Source: Hymenobacter metallicola
GTDB taxonomy: Bacteria > Bacteroidota > Bacteroidia > Cytophagales > Hymenobacteraceae
Assembly: GCF_004745645.1 (NCBI RefSeq)
Contig: NZ_SRMB01000006.1
Span: 124,001-188,000, forward strand
Length of the DNA: 64,000 nt
Reading direction: 5' to 3'
Within the stretch, counting starts at the first letter, position 1. Each line of letters starts with the position of its first letter. This document shows positions 6,613 through 15,800 of the stretch, in pieces. The notes below the pieces were generated by a model. That model did no database searches, was not told the origin of the DNA, and worked only from the letters and a program-made list of their open reading frames with translations. A program made the translations under genes and the position numbers.

Positions 6613-9009
6613 CTATTTGAGATGTTTAGGAATGGGCAACAGTTCTCTAAAGGCTTTTATGTTAGAATGATTATAGTGCCTGCTGTAAAACTTTTGAACA
6701 AGGAATAAATTGAACGTAAATAATAATAAAGTGAAAATAGAGGGTAGCGTAAAAGCTAAGTCAGGGTTATTGTTTATATCTCTCATCGCATCTATTAGAG
6801 CCTTAAAGCTCCAATTGTACCTTGATAATGAGTAAATAGTCAATATAAGTAGCACTGCTAATGCTATTAATAAATGCTTTATTGAATCCCATTGCCACTT
6901 CTTTACCGCATTCTGAATATATGTTTCCTTGTCCGTCTCCTTTTTCTCTTTTTCTGTCTTAAGCTGTTCGTCTAGCTTCTGCTTAGCAAGAGCCGACTCA
7001 GCTTCTTCCTTTTGCCTAACAATATCTTTTAGACGATCAATTTCTTGTTTGTCTTGCTCATTGCTAAAAGGTATTTGTTGTTGAGGGTTACTAGCTGCTT
7101 TAATAAGCATTCCTTGCAATCGGTCTTGTGCTTTTTTTGTGGCCTTTAACCCCTTGGTTAAAGCATCGACTTGCTGCTCCAGCAATGTCTTTTTATCATT
7201 CAGAGCACTATTATCTTGCAAAGTTGAACTGTACTCGCTTGTAGTCTTAATCAAAATATCCTGTTTGTCCTTTAACTCTTTAGCAAGTCTTGCTTCCTTC
7301 TGACCCTTTTGTCTCAGTTCTTTACTGATTTCACTTTCTATGAAAACAGTTGCTTTCTCAATATCACTTCCAATTTTCTTGATTTCATCTAGGAATATCT
7401 TGCTGGTCAGGCTTTTTGTCATAAATGATAAATCATCAATGCCAATTGCATTAAACACTGCAAGAGCTGATTGAGAAACCTCACTTTTGGCATGAGAGCC
7501 TGAAAAAACTGGGCTTGCAATGGATGATAAGAATGCCTTTCTGTAATCGTCGCTTTGAACAGGCAACAATTTATATAGCTTTTTCAGTAAATAAATAGGG
7601 GTAAAGAATGCGGGAATGAATAATTCATTGCCATTATCTCTGCGTCCTGCATATTTATCATATGCGATTAAGCCAAAGTCCAGAGTTAAACCAAAAGTTT
7701 TACAGTCTTGAAAATGGGTAGCGGTTTCACCATTTTTATCACGTTCGCAAAGAATTGACTCTCTAAGTTCAACATCATGCTCTATTTGCGGTGTATCCTT
7801 ATATCTTACTTCACCAAGTTGCTGTTTTTCTATCCTAGCCTCATTCATCAAGGCATAGTATTTAGAATAATCCGATATTAAATCACTGAATACCTCAGAT
7901 TCCGTGTCTACACCTTTAATCGCACCATTATGAATTTCTATTTTTTTGCTTCTTAAAATAAAAGACGCTTGGTCAAGTATGACTGAAGGGTGTTGCGCGC
8001 CTTGCGGGTGGGCTAACTGCAATCTATAATACGCTTCTGTGAAACTATCTAAATTCCCGCTTTGTAAAGCAGCTTTTATCTGATTATCGGTCAGCTTTTG
8101 GCTGTGAACGAGCCCATTTAATACTGGTCTGAATTGCGTTAATTCTTTATAAGTACTTCTAAGATAGGTGAGTTTTATTTTAAAATATTCTTTATTTTCT
8201 TCGATGATTTTTAACAAAGAATCAACAGCAGGGTTCATTGTGTTTTCACGAATTTTTAGAGCTGATAACAGAAAATTGGTATCAACAAAAACTTTCCAAT
8301 CAATTTCTTGAAAGGAAGCCAATTCTTGGGCCAACTCTTTCGACAGCCCTAGAGCAAAGAACTGTTCTGCTCTATCAGCTAAGGATTCATAGTACGCTAA
8401 TTCAAGCTCCGAACTATTCTCAGTCAAGTTCTCTATATATCTGTAAAATACTTTTTTCAGCTTAGTCGGCAGCTTATCAGATGACAATCTAAAAAGCTGC
8501 TGGGTTGTCAAGCTGGCATTCTCACTGCTGTCTTTTCCAAGTATTGCAATAGCTGATTTTCCGTAGTAAAAGAAGTTTTCATGGATATAACCTTTAAACT
8601 CCTTGAATATTTTCTGTAATTCTTCGTCAGTTAATTTAATTTCGCTCAAAGACGAAGCTTTTTCGTAAAACCTTTCTCTTAATTGTTCTTCTTGTTGTTC
8701 GCTGGCCGCAACCCGTTTTGCATGTGCTTCATTTGCTGCTTCTGTCAGCTTATATTTCTCGCCAAGCAAAACAAGTTGCCCATCTTTCATCAACTGATTG
8801 ACAGCATCTGAAACCTCCGAAATTTCGAGGTTGATATCAAACTCTACTTGCGTAAGTTCAATTATATCCTTTAATGAAGCCTCACGTGAACTAGAAATTA
8901 CATAAATGATATAGCTATTGATAGTGCTTGGCCGCTGTTCATTATTCAATAAGTCTAAGACCTCAATAATTCTTTCAGTGTTTCGGGTAACCTTCATCTG
9001 TTTTGCCAA
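6613..9009 (-). CDS. PIN-like nuclease domain protein with coiled coil and C-terminal membrane anchor
   Basis: The 798-residue protein is far more AT-rich than its surroundings. Residues about 10-95 look like winged-helix segments. A PIN-like domain follows: KVFVDTNFLL places Asp243 on the first strand, and Glu289 (YKELTQF), Asp412 (EHDVEL) and Asp444 (LTLDFGLIAYDK) fit the remaining PIN acidic positions. A long charged coiled coil runs about 540-700, then two hydrophobic segments near 710-730 and 750-772. PIN-like enzymes cut RNA, so a membrane-tethered ribonuclease is likely. No close family was recognised and no partner gene is adjacent. Composition and the neighbouring recombinase suggest horizontal transfer and a possible defence role. 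Confidence 0.65.
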   Translation of the reverse strand: MAKQMKVTRNTERIIEVLDLLNNEQRPSTINSYIIYVISSSREASLKDIIELTQVEFDINLEISEVSDAVNQLMKDGQLVLLGEKYKLTEAANEAHAKRVAASEQQEEQLRERFYEKASSLSEIKLTDEELQKIFKEFKGYIHENFFYYGKSAIAILGKDSSENASLTTQQLFRLSSDKLPTKLKKVFYRYIENLTENSSELELAYYESLADRAEQFFALGLSKELAQELASFQEIDWKVFVDTNFLLSALKIRENTMNPAVDSLLKIIEENKEYFKIKLTYLRSTYKELTQFRPVLNGLVHSQKLTDNQIKAALQSGNLDSFTEAYYRLQLAHPQGAQHPSVILDQASFILRSKKIEIHNGAIKGVDTESEVFSDLISDYSKYYALMNEARIEKQQLGEVRYKDTPQIEHDVELRESILCERDKNGETATHFQDCKTFGLTLDFGLIAYDKYAGRRDNGNELFIPAFFTPIYLLKKLYKLLPVQSDDYRKAFLSSIASPVFSGSHAKSEVSQSALAVFNAIGIDDLSFMTKSLTSKIFLDEIKKIGSDIEKATVFIESEISKELRQKGQKEARLAKELKDKQDILIKTTSEYSSTLQDNSALNDKKTLLEQQVDALTKGLKATKKAQDRLQGMLIKAASNPQQQIPFSNEQDKQEIDRLKDIVRQKEEAESALAKQKLDEQLKTEKEKKETDKETYIQNAVKKWQWDSIKHLLIALAVLLILTIYSLSRYNWSFKALIDAMRDINNNPDLAFTLPSIFTLLLFTFNLFLVQKFYSRHYNHSNIKAFRELLPIPKHLK

Positions 9010-9152
9010 AGCAAGGTGTTATTAAACAATAGGAAAAAATTTTCTACTCAGCCTTGCGGTACCTCTACTTGTTTCTTTAGCATGTAAATCAGCCTCATTG
9101 GAAGATGAACCCGGTGAAGGACAAAGATTAGCAGCTAAGGGAAAAAACATAT

Positions 9153-9452
9153 TTAGAAAGTTGTGTCGTCCATGAAGTTCACCCAGCGCAGGTACTCCGT
9201 TTCGTTGAGCTGATAGGCCATGTAGTCGTGTACCGAGTGGCCCCGCTGGGTGAGAATGAAATCCTGAAACGAAGGGGAGCCGCCCGCCCAGCACGCGGCC
9301 ATGCCCCGCCGCAACAGCAATACCCGAATGGCCGAGGGGTGACTATCCACCCACTTGATGTATTCTTCCGGCGTAGGTTCATAAGCGCGGGCTTGCTGCA
9401 GGTAGGCCAGCACCTGCGTTGTCACTCGCTCAACAAATTCCAGCTGACTCAT
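9153..9452 (-). CDS. Hypothetical protein, 99 aa
   Basis: The frame extends further upstream, but the ATG at 9450-9452 gives MSQLEFVERV and starts 1 bp after the stop of the membrane protein upstream, so this start is preferred. The product is soluble and mostly helical, with several aromatic residues near the end (YLRWVNFMDDTTF). No family was recognised. Its coupling to the membrane protein gene suggests a shared function. Confidence 0.5.
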   Translation of the reverse strand: MSQLEFVERVTTQVLAYLQQARAYEPTPEEYIKWVDSHPSAIRVLLLRRGMAACWAGGSPSFQDFILTQRGHSVHDYMAYQLNETEYLRWVNFMDDTTF

Positions 9453-9453
9453 A

Positions 9454-9996
9454 TTACTTAACAGTCCAGCGGTAGCCGCGCCGATAAGCCCAAAGTACGA
9501 GGTTGGGGGCAATGTCTTCCGTGAAGCGGTAACGGGAATACGTGTAGAGGGCGAACAACCCCGGCACCACCCACACCAAAACCGGGTGAGCCGCTTTGAC
9601 GGTATGCACGATGAACAGGTGCAGCAGCAGCGACGGGACGACGCAGGCCACCAGCAAACACAGCGTGAACGGCAGCAGCCAGTGCCGGGTGCCGCGCAGG
9701 CGCAGACCGATAGCAACTCCTTTAAGTAAATAGAGCAGCGCGTAGAAGCCGTAGGCCAGCGCCCCGATGCTCAGCAGCCGGGCATACCCGAAACCCGCCC
9801 CGAGAAAATCCAGGTTGGTTGTCAGCACCAGGCCCAGCACCAGGAATGGAGCCAGTACCAGCGTTTCGACTACTAAGCGAAAGCCCAGGCCCAGCACCAC
9901 GGCTAGTCCGTTGCCAATAGCCTTGCCGTTTTGATAGGACTGTCGAATGTTGGGCGCGTTGCGGCCAGCCTCGTAGCCATCTTCGTAGTCAGACAT
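9454..9996 (-). CDS. Hypothetical multi-pass membrane protein
   Basis: Starting at the ATG at 9996 gives 180 residues beginning MSDYEDGYEAGRN; an open extension to 10104 is AT-rich and not protein-like. Four hydrophobic segments follow (about residues 25-45, 52-70, 73-90 and 103-135), the first three containing Gly/Leu-rich runs. The short DGYEAGRN leader also occurs in small soluble Bacteroidota proteins. Function unknown. It is followed 1 bp later by the 99-residue gene at 9153-9452. Confidence 0.55.
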   Translation of the reverse strand: MSDYEDGYEAGRNAPNIRQSYQNGKAIGNGLAVVLGLGFRLVVETLVLAPFLVLGLVLTTNLDFLGAGFGYARLLSIGALAYGFYALLYLLKGVAIGLRLRGTRHWLLPFTLCLLVACVVPSLLLHLFIVHTVKAAHPVLVWVVPGLFALYTYSRYRFTEDIAPNLVLWAYRRGYRWTVK

Positions 9997-10245
9997 GGTG
10001 TTATAAATTGCGGGCGAGAGTCGCATAGTGATAGAAGCTTTTACCAGTAGTATTTGCCTTTGGTTGAGATAAAAAAACAAGTTATGATAATTAAGTATTA
10101 TCATAACTTAAAAATTAATTCTATGCTAACGGTCTAGTGAAGCATATTGGACGTAGCCGCATACTTCTGGTTTAGCATCTGCGGTAATCGGGTAGCTTCC
10201 CATTTCAGCGTTGCTTCGCTTAGGTAAATTCAGTCCGACCAATTT

Positions 10246-10803
10246 ATGCTAGAATTTCGTTCTTCCCGCAGACTGTACCACCAAGTGTTACTGGGCGTGC
10301 TCAGCCTGCTGTTGCTGGGCGGGATGTACTACGCCGTAGAATCACCCGACGTCAAGTACAAGTGGAGCATGAGCACGGCCTATGTTTCGATATTGTTGCT
10401 GGGCGCCATTTTGCTGACCGGGCCGCTGAATGTGCTGCGCCGGCTGCGCAACCCGGTTTCCACCGACCTGCGCCGCGACATCGGCATCTGGAGCGGCATT
10501 GTGGGCCTTGCCCACGTGGCCATTGGCTTGCAGGTACACATGGGCAACATGCTGCTGGCCTTGTCTAACGACCTCTCCCTGCGCAAGCTCAAGGACCCGC
10601 GCTGGAAGTACTGGCAGCGCTGGAACTACCTGTTTTATGGCCTAGTAGTCGTGCACGGGGTTTCCTACTAGGTCGTCGAGAGCCGCCAGCTGCCGTACCC
10701 ACAGCTGCTGGCCGCCCTCATTTTGCCCGTGCCGGTCATACAGCTCCTGGGCTTTTCGGCCTATCGCAGGAAGCTTTTACAAGGAAAAAATAGAAAAGCA
10801 TAA
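10246..10803 (+). pseudogene. Ferric-reductase-like transmembrane protein, interrupted by TAG
   Basis: The frame from ATG 10246 encodes 141 residues with hydrophobic segments and the conserved heme-b type histidines of ferric reductase-like/MsrQ proteins (LAHVAIGLQVHMG near 90-102, VVVHGVSY near 135-141). The motif NDLSLRKL before the last helices also fits the family. A TAG at 10669-10671 interrupts the frame right after VVHGVSY. The same frame then continues with VVESRQLP and another hydrophobic stretch to a TAA at 10801-10803, 43 residues more. In relatives the position after the Tyr is typically Gln, so a CAG to TAG change is likely. Without suppression the last helix is lost. Confidence 0.65.
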
Positions 10804-10885
10804 CGCGGGGTACAAGCTAAGCAGTAGTGGGACGATACCTATATTTACTCACCAAAATCCGCCTTCTACCCATTGCTTTTGCTGT

Positions 10886-11812
10886 ATGATTAAACGCTAC
10901 TTTCTGCCCTTACTACTCCTTATAATAAGTATCCCTACGCTGGCCCAGCGGCCCAAGCCCGCCGCGGTTACCCTGCCCCCGGCCGATACGGTCTACTTCG
11001 ACCGCGACTGGGAGCGCACCGAAACGCTGGAGGAAGTGGCCTACGCTCGCGTTGCCCGCCACGACGCGGCCGGCAAAACCATTGGCACGGTGCGGGACTA
11101 CTTCTATCCGTCCTGGAAAAAGCAGTGGGAAGGCAAGATGGCCAGCGAAGCCCCCGATAAGCCCACGGGCCTGTGTTGCGGCTGGCACGAAAACGGCCAG
11201 GTTAGCTTCAAGGGCACGTACGTGAACGGCGTGCAGCGAGCCGACTTTCGCAGTTGGCGCGACGATGGCCGGGAAATCAAGTGCAAGTCTCTCATGCAGG
11301 AGGCGCTGCCGCTGAGCACCGCCTCGATTCACTGCAGCAACTGCATGCACATCAGCCGCAAGGTCTTCACCGTGGACATTCCCGAAGGCACGGTGGGCAT
11401 CGTCTACAAGCTGGATGTGCGCGACGAAGGCCAGCCCCCGGTGTCATGGTCCACGGCTCTGGCCCTGGCCGGCGTAGTCGGTACGGGCGGCATGTCCGCG
11501 CCCGCACTGCTGACTACGGCGGCTACGGCCCTCACGAAGCAGGGCAACAACGCGCCGCCCACCGTGAGCACCAAGTGCCACTGGTACATCACCCCCGACG
11601 AAGCCTCCGCGCAGCAGTTTCTGGACACGAAAGGCTACATTAAGGACGTGAAGAACTGCCTGCGCGTGGCGTCCAACACCCCCCAGGAAACCCGGCCCAT
11701 CAGCCTGCCGCCCGGCATTCGCCGCCTGTACGTGTGCGTGAACAACGACAACTACACCACCGACGCCACGGCAACGCTGAGCGTGACGGCGCTGGTGCAG
11801 ACCTGCAAATAG
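10886..11812 (+). CDS. Secreted MORN/YwqK-like repeat protein
   Basis: The 308-residue protein has an N-terminal signal peptide (MIKRYFLPLLLLIISIPTLAQ, cleavage after about residue 21). Residues about 85-130 include GLCCGWHENGQVSFKGTYVNG, a MORN_2/YwqK-type repeat. Several Cys residues lie in the middle (HCSNC near 149-153). The C-terminal third is beta-rich and ends in a cysteine-lysine. A paralogue with the same architecture lies at 36853-37782 on the other strand, sharing PPADTVYFDxDWER and TGTVRDYFYPSWKKQ. The role is unknown; it is probably periplasmic or surface exposed. Confidence 0.65.
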   Translation: MIKRYFLPLLLLIISIPTLAQRPKPAAVTLPPADTVYFDRDWERTETLEEVAYARVARHDAAGKTIGTVRDYFYPSWKKQWEGKMASEAPDKPTGLCCGWHENGQVSFKGTYVNGVQRADFRSWRDDGREIKCKSLMQEALPLSTASIHCSNCMHISRKVFTVDIPEGTVGIVYKLDVRDEGQPPVSWSTALALAGVVGTGGMSAPALLTTAATALTKQGNNAPPTVSTKCHWYITPDEASAQQFLDTKGYIKDVKNCLRVASNTPQETRPISLPPGIRRLYVCVNNDNYTTDATATLSVTALVQTCK

Positions 11813-11827
11813 AAAGCCGGCGGCCCT

Positions 11828-14230
11828 TTAGTAGTGGAGCGTCAGGCCGGCACCCCACTTATAGTCGCTGTCGTAGTTGGTGCTCAACGACACGTACTTG
11901 CTGACCATGTAGCGAAAGGCGACGTTGTACTCCCGGTCCGTGTTCACCAGCAGGTCGGCGAAGAAGTTGTTGCTTAGGGGCAGATCGGTGCGTTCGAGCT
12001 GCAGTCGCACCTTGCCGTTGCTGTCCAGACGCAGCTCCGAGCGCACCAGCAGCGGCAGCAGGTAGTAGGCGCCCACGTCGAAAACGCGCCGGTTGTTTTT
12101 GGTGTTCCGCTCCCCTTCCGCCAGCAGCGTGCGGTTGTTGCGGTAGTCGAAGCCGACGAAGGCGGCGAGAAACTGCCGGTTGTCGAGGTAGCGCAGCAGG
12201 TGGGTCTCGGTTTCGAAGTTGCCCTGGTAGTTCACCCGGCCCTCAAATTCCAGGGCGTTGCGGTTGTTGGAAAGGGTGGTTTCCAGAAAAGCGCCCTGGG
12301 AGTGCGCCATCAGGTCGGCCCACAGGTAGGGCCGGTTGTCTTCCTTTTTCAGCTCTTTGTAGTCGGTGCGGGCATACTGGTTCTGCGGGGTGCCCTCGTA
12401 GCTCACGATGCGGGCCATGCCGGCCATCATGTGGTAGAGGATGTGGCAGTGGAAAAACCAGTCCTGCTCCTCGTTGGCGTCAAACTCGATGGTGACCTTG
12501 CCCATGGACTGGATGTCGAAGGTGTGCTTCATCGGCGAGTAGGCGCCCTGGGCGTTGACGAGCCGAAAAAAGTGCCCGTGCAGGTGCAGCGGGTGGCGCA
12601 TCATGGTGGTGTTGGTGAAAGTCATGCGCACGTTCTCGCCCTTGCGGATGGGAATTTTGTCGGCCTCGGACAGGGTCTTGTTGTCAAACGACCACACGTA
12701 GCGCAGCATGTTGCCCGTCAGGGTGAGGTTAATTTCCCGCCACTGCTTGGTCGAATCCAGCGTGGTGGGGTTGAGGGCCCGCAGCTGGTTGTAGTTGAAG
12801 TCGCCGGCACTGCCCCCCATGCCACTCATTCCGGCCATTCCTCCCATGTCCATGCCCGACATGCCGCCCATGTCCTGCATGCTGCCTATGCTCTTGCCGG
12901 CTTTTTCCTGGGCATTTTCGGGCCGGTTCTGCGGCGAGGGCGCCGTGGTGGTGGGCGCTGAGCCGTGCTGCATGTCCATCCCCGGCATCGGCGAGCCACT
13001 CGCCGGCTTCTGGCCCGACATGTCCATGCCTTTCATTTCCCCACCGCCCTGCTGCTTGGTCATGCCGGCGCCGCCCATGTCCATGCCGCTCATGCCCTCC
13101 ATGCTGTTCATTTCGCGCATCATCTGGAAGTAGTTGATGCGGGGCAGGTCCGGCGCTTTCATCGGCTCGCCCGTCCCGATGTAGGTGGAGGTGTAGCCCG
13201 TGATGTCGTTGGCCGTGGCCCGGAACTCGGCCGCGCCCATCGCGGGCACCGTCACCAGCAGGTCGTAGGTTTCGGCCGTGGCAATTTCGAGCTTGTTGAT
13301 CGGGAAGGGCTCCACGTTGATGCCATCGGCGGCGATGACCTGCATGGGGCCGCCGGCGTACTGCAGGAAAAAATAGGAGGAGGCGCTGCCGTTGATGACG
13401 CGCAGGCGCACCACCTCCCCGGGTTTGGCGTCCTTAAAATAGCCCTTTTCCTGCCCGTTGGTCAGGAACTTCTTGTAGTAGATGTCGGTCAGGTCCATGG
13501 CCGGCATGCGGCCCCACTCCTGCTTGAGCTTGTCCTTGAAGTAGCCGGCGGCCAGGGCCTCTCCGTAGCTCTGGGTGGCCCCTTTCTGCACGGCGAACCA
13601 CTCGCCGGTGCGCTTGAGGTAGCGCAGCACTTCCTTGGATTTGTGGTCGGTCCAGTCGGAAAGCACCAGCACGTACTCCTTCATCTCGTAGGGAATGCGC
13701 TTGGGGTGGATGACGATGGACCCGTACACGCCGTCTTGCTCCTGCAGCATGGTGTGGGAGTGATACCAGTAGGTGCCGCTCTGAATCAGCGGAAACGTAA
13801 ACGTGTGGGTGCCGCCGGGCTCGACGGGGGCCGTGTTGAGGTAGGGCACGCCGTCCTGCTCGTTGGGCAGGAGGATGCCGTGCCAGTGGATGGAGGTCTC
13901 CATGTGCATCTGGTTGTGCACCTGAATCACGGCCGTGTCGCCCTCGTTGAAGGTGAGCGTGGGGGCGGGAATCTGGCCGTTGATGCCGATGGCCCGGCGG
14001 GTACGGCCGGTGAAGTTGACCAGGCGCTCGTCGACGTACAGGTCGTATTCCACCCGCTTGCCCACGTAGCTGCTGCGGGGCGTCACGACCTTGCCCTGCA
14101 GCTCGGCGGCCGGGGGCGCGGACTGGGTCAGGTGGGGCCCGGTGCCCTTGGCCATGCGCATGCCCGGCATGCTCTGGGCCCAGGCGGGCAGGGTGGCCAG
14201 CAGCGCAGCCAGCAGAAAAATCACTCGCAT
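11828..14230 (-). CDS. copA: Periplasmic multicopper oxidase with C-terminal CopB-like domain
   Basis: Beginning at ATG 14230 (a GTG at 14236 is also possible) the protein has about 800 residues with a signal peptide ending near AWAQS. The cupredoxin copper ligands are visible: HWHG and YWYHSH near residues 117-165, then HPLHLHGHF and FHCHILYHM near 540-600. A Met/Gly-rich insertion (GMSGMDMGG repeats, about 385-485) resembles copper-binding segments of CopA/PcoA. After about residue 635 a beta-strand-rich region ends in WGAGLTLHY, resembling the outer membrane protein CopB/PcoB, so the two may be fused. It would oxidise Cu(I) in the periplasm. It directly follows the DUF2231 gene. Confidence 0.88.
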   Translation of the reverse strand: MRVIFLLAALLATLPAWAQSMPGMRMAKGTGPHLTQSAPPAAELQGKVVTPRSSYVGKRVEYDLYVDERLVNFTGRTRRAIGINGQIPAPTLTFNEGDTAVIQVHNQMHMETSIHWHGILLPNEQDGVPYLNTAPVEPGGTHTFTFPLIQSGTYWYHSHTMLQEQDGVYGSIVIHPKRIPYEMKEYVLVLSDWTDHKSKEVLRYLKRTGEWFAVQKGATQSYGEALAAGYFKDKLKQEWGRMPAMDLTDIYYKKFLTNGQEKGYFKDAKPGEVVRLRVINGSASSYFFLQYAGGPMQVIAADGINVEPFPINKLEIATAETYDLLVTVPAMGAAEFRATANDITGYTSTYIGTGEPMKAPDLPRINYFQMMREMNSMEGMSGMDMGGAGMTKQQGGGEMKGMDMSGQKPASGSPMPGMDMQHGSAPTTTAPSPQNRPENAQEKAGKSIGSMQDMGGMSGMDMGGMAGMSGMGGSAGDFNYNQLRALNPTTLDSTKQWREINLTLTGNMLRYVWSFDNKTLSEADKIPIRKGENVRMTFTNTTMMRHPLHLHGHFFRLVNAQGAYSPMKHTFDIQSMGKVTIEFDANEEQDWFFHCHILYHMMAGMARIVSYEGTPQNQYARTDYKELKKEDNRPYLWADLMAHSQGAFLETTLSNNRNALEFEGRVNYQGNFETETHLLRYLDNRQFLAAFVGFDYRNNRTLLAEGERNTKNNRRVFDVGAYYLLPLLVRSELRLDSNGKVRLQLERTDLPLSNNFFADLLVNTDREYNVAFRYMVSKYVSLSTNYDSDYKWGAGLTLHY

Positions 14231-14236
14231 CGTCAC

Positions 14237-15415
14237 TTAGTTATCGCGTTTAGGTTGGGTGCGCGCCGGGTTGTTGTCCTCGAAGCGGTACTTGTCCATC
14301 GGGCTGGGCATGGTCATGCCGGGCATCGTTCCGGTGCCCTTCATATCCATTGCCTTGCCATCCTTCCCTTTCATGTCCATGCCCTTCATATCGCCCATGG
14401 CGGGCATGGAATCGCCCTTTTTCACGCCTGGCATTCCCGACATGTCGCTTGTTGCTTGACGGGTCGTGGCAGGCTTTTGGCCGCCGGAGGGCAGCATGCC
14501 GGGCATGTTTTCCATGCCCTTCATCGTGCCCATATTGCCCATGGCAGGCTGATTCCGGGACGTGTTTTTCGGGCGGGTGGGCCCCATATCCATGCCCGGC
14601 ATGCTGCCCATGTCCATTTGAGTGGGCTGCCCTTTACGGCTGGGCCCTTGGGCAGAAGAGCGCAAAGTGCTCATGCCGGGCGTGTTCATCCCCGGCATAT
14701 CCGCCATGGCCCCCGGCCGTGCGGCGCTACGTGTTCGTGCCGGCTGCGATTGGCCGCCCCGCGGTTGATTGGGCATCGTCATGCCGTCCATCGGTTCCAT
14801 GGATTGGTTGCGCTGGCCTGGCTGAGCGGCCTTGGGGTCCATGTTCATGCCCTCCATTCCGGGTTGGGCGTTATCCGACGTCGTGCCGGGCTCCTCGTTG
14901 TGGGCATCCGCCCCCGAAGTAGGCATATCCATATCAGACATTTCTTCCTCTCCGCCGTGGCCGTGGCTTTTATCGAGCAGGTTGCCCTTGGGGCCCACGC
15001 CCTCCACGTACACCAGCTGCGCGCCCCGGTGCCCGGCCACGGAAAGCGCGCCGGCCGCCGCTACCGCCGCTACCAGCACCAGTACTTCGTAGGCCCGGCG
15101 CTGCACCTTAAAGTAAAACCCGATGCCGGCCAGTAGCAGCGTGATGCCCGAGAGCCAAGTGGTGTAGCTGGCAAACTGTTCGTGGGCGGCGAATACCGCC
15201 GCGGCCCGGGGCGACAAGCCCAGAGGCAGGGCATGAAACACCGTGCTGGCCGCCACCGCCCCGGCAAAGCCCCCGGCCATTACCGCCAGCGCAATCCAGC
15301 GCACCTGGGGCCAGTCCTTGAATACCAGCAGCGCTTGCAACGCCGCGGCCAGCATGATAAGGACGATGGGTAAGTGCACCACCAGGGGGTGCAGATTGGG
15401 GAAATCTGAAAACAT
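14237..15415 (-). CDS. DUF2231 membrane protein with long Met/His-rich tail
   Basis: The 392-residue protein has an N-terminal DUF2231-type membrane domain with four hydrophobic segments in about residues 8-125, including the early HPLVVHLPI motif. From about residue 145 it becomes a low-complexity tail full of Met and Gly (GMDM, MPGM, MKGM) with an HGHGG stretch. Such methionine clusters bind Cu(I) or Ag(I). Its stop overlaps the start region of the multicopper oxidase, so the two are translationally coupled and probably act together on periplasmic copper. The tail is unusually long for DUF2231 proteins. Confidence 0.75.
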   Translation of the reverse strand: MFSDFPNLHPLVVHLPIVLIMLAAALQALLVFKDWPQVRWIALAVMAGGFAGAVAASTVFHALPLGLSPRAAAVFAAHEQFASYTTWLSGITLLLAGIGFYFKVQRRAYEVLVLVAAVAAAGALSVAGHRGAQLVYVEGVGPKGNLLDKSHGHGGEEEMSDMDMPTSGADAHNEEPGTTSDNAQPGMEGMNMDPKAAQPGQRNQSMEPMDGMTMPNQPRGGQSQPARTRSAARPGAMADMPGMNTPGMSTLRSSAQGPSRKGQPTQMDMGSMPGMDMGPTRPKNTSRNQPAMGNMGTMKGMENMPGMLPSGGQKPATTRQATSDMSGMPGVKKGDSMPAMGDMKGMDMKGKDGKAMDMKGTGTMPGMTMPSPMDKYRFEDNNPARTQPKRDN

Positions 15416-15800
15416 AGAGCCGAATTAGATAAGGCTGGTACACGGAAAAACCCCGGCTCACCGCAAGCAGCAGCGCCGGGGCATTTCCCGATGGACGAGG
15501 GAAAGGAGCGAAAACCATCAAGCCTAACCAAATGGTCGTTGCTTTTCCTTAGGCTGCCATACGTGGGTGGGTTGCCCTAATGTTTGCGTGTCCAGGCTTG
15601 CGCAGTTGCATAATTTCAAGCATGGCGACCGCCACATATGCTCGCCCAGTCGGCTTCGGTCGGCTTCGGGCAGCAGTGGTGTAGCCTGAAACGAAAATCG
15701 CCCGGCTGCAAGGCCAGGCGTTTGCTTGGAAAGACTAGCCTGCCGGGGGCGCGACAGCTAGGCGCACCCAGCTATAGATTCACCTCACGGGGCCGGTTGC
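15416..15800. other. 385-bp intergenic gap in the copper operon
   Basis: No convincing gene is seen. It holds the leader of the DUF2231-multicopper oxidase pair and probably a separate minus-strand promoter for it. A GC-rich imperfect hairpin (ccccggc / gccgggg) lies near 15456-15480, and a short direct repeat of cggcttcggt near 15653-15668. Confidence 0.4.

Noticed and set aside
12965..15136. A long plus-strand open frame of 723 codons
   Set aside because: It lies opposite the Met-rich DUF2231 and oxidase genes; its His/Gly/Ala-rich composition is the reverse complement of Met-Gly repeats in GC-rich DNA.
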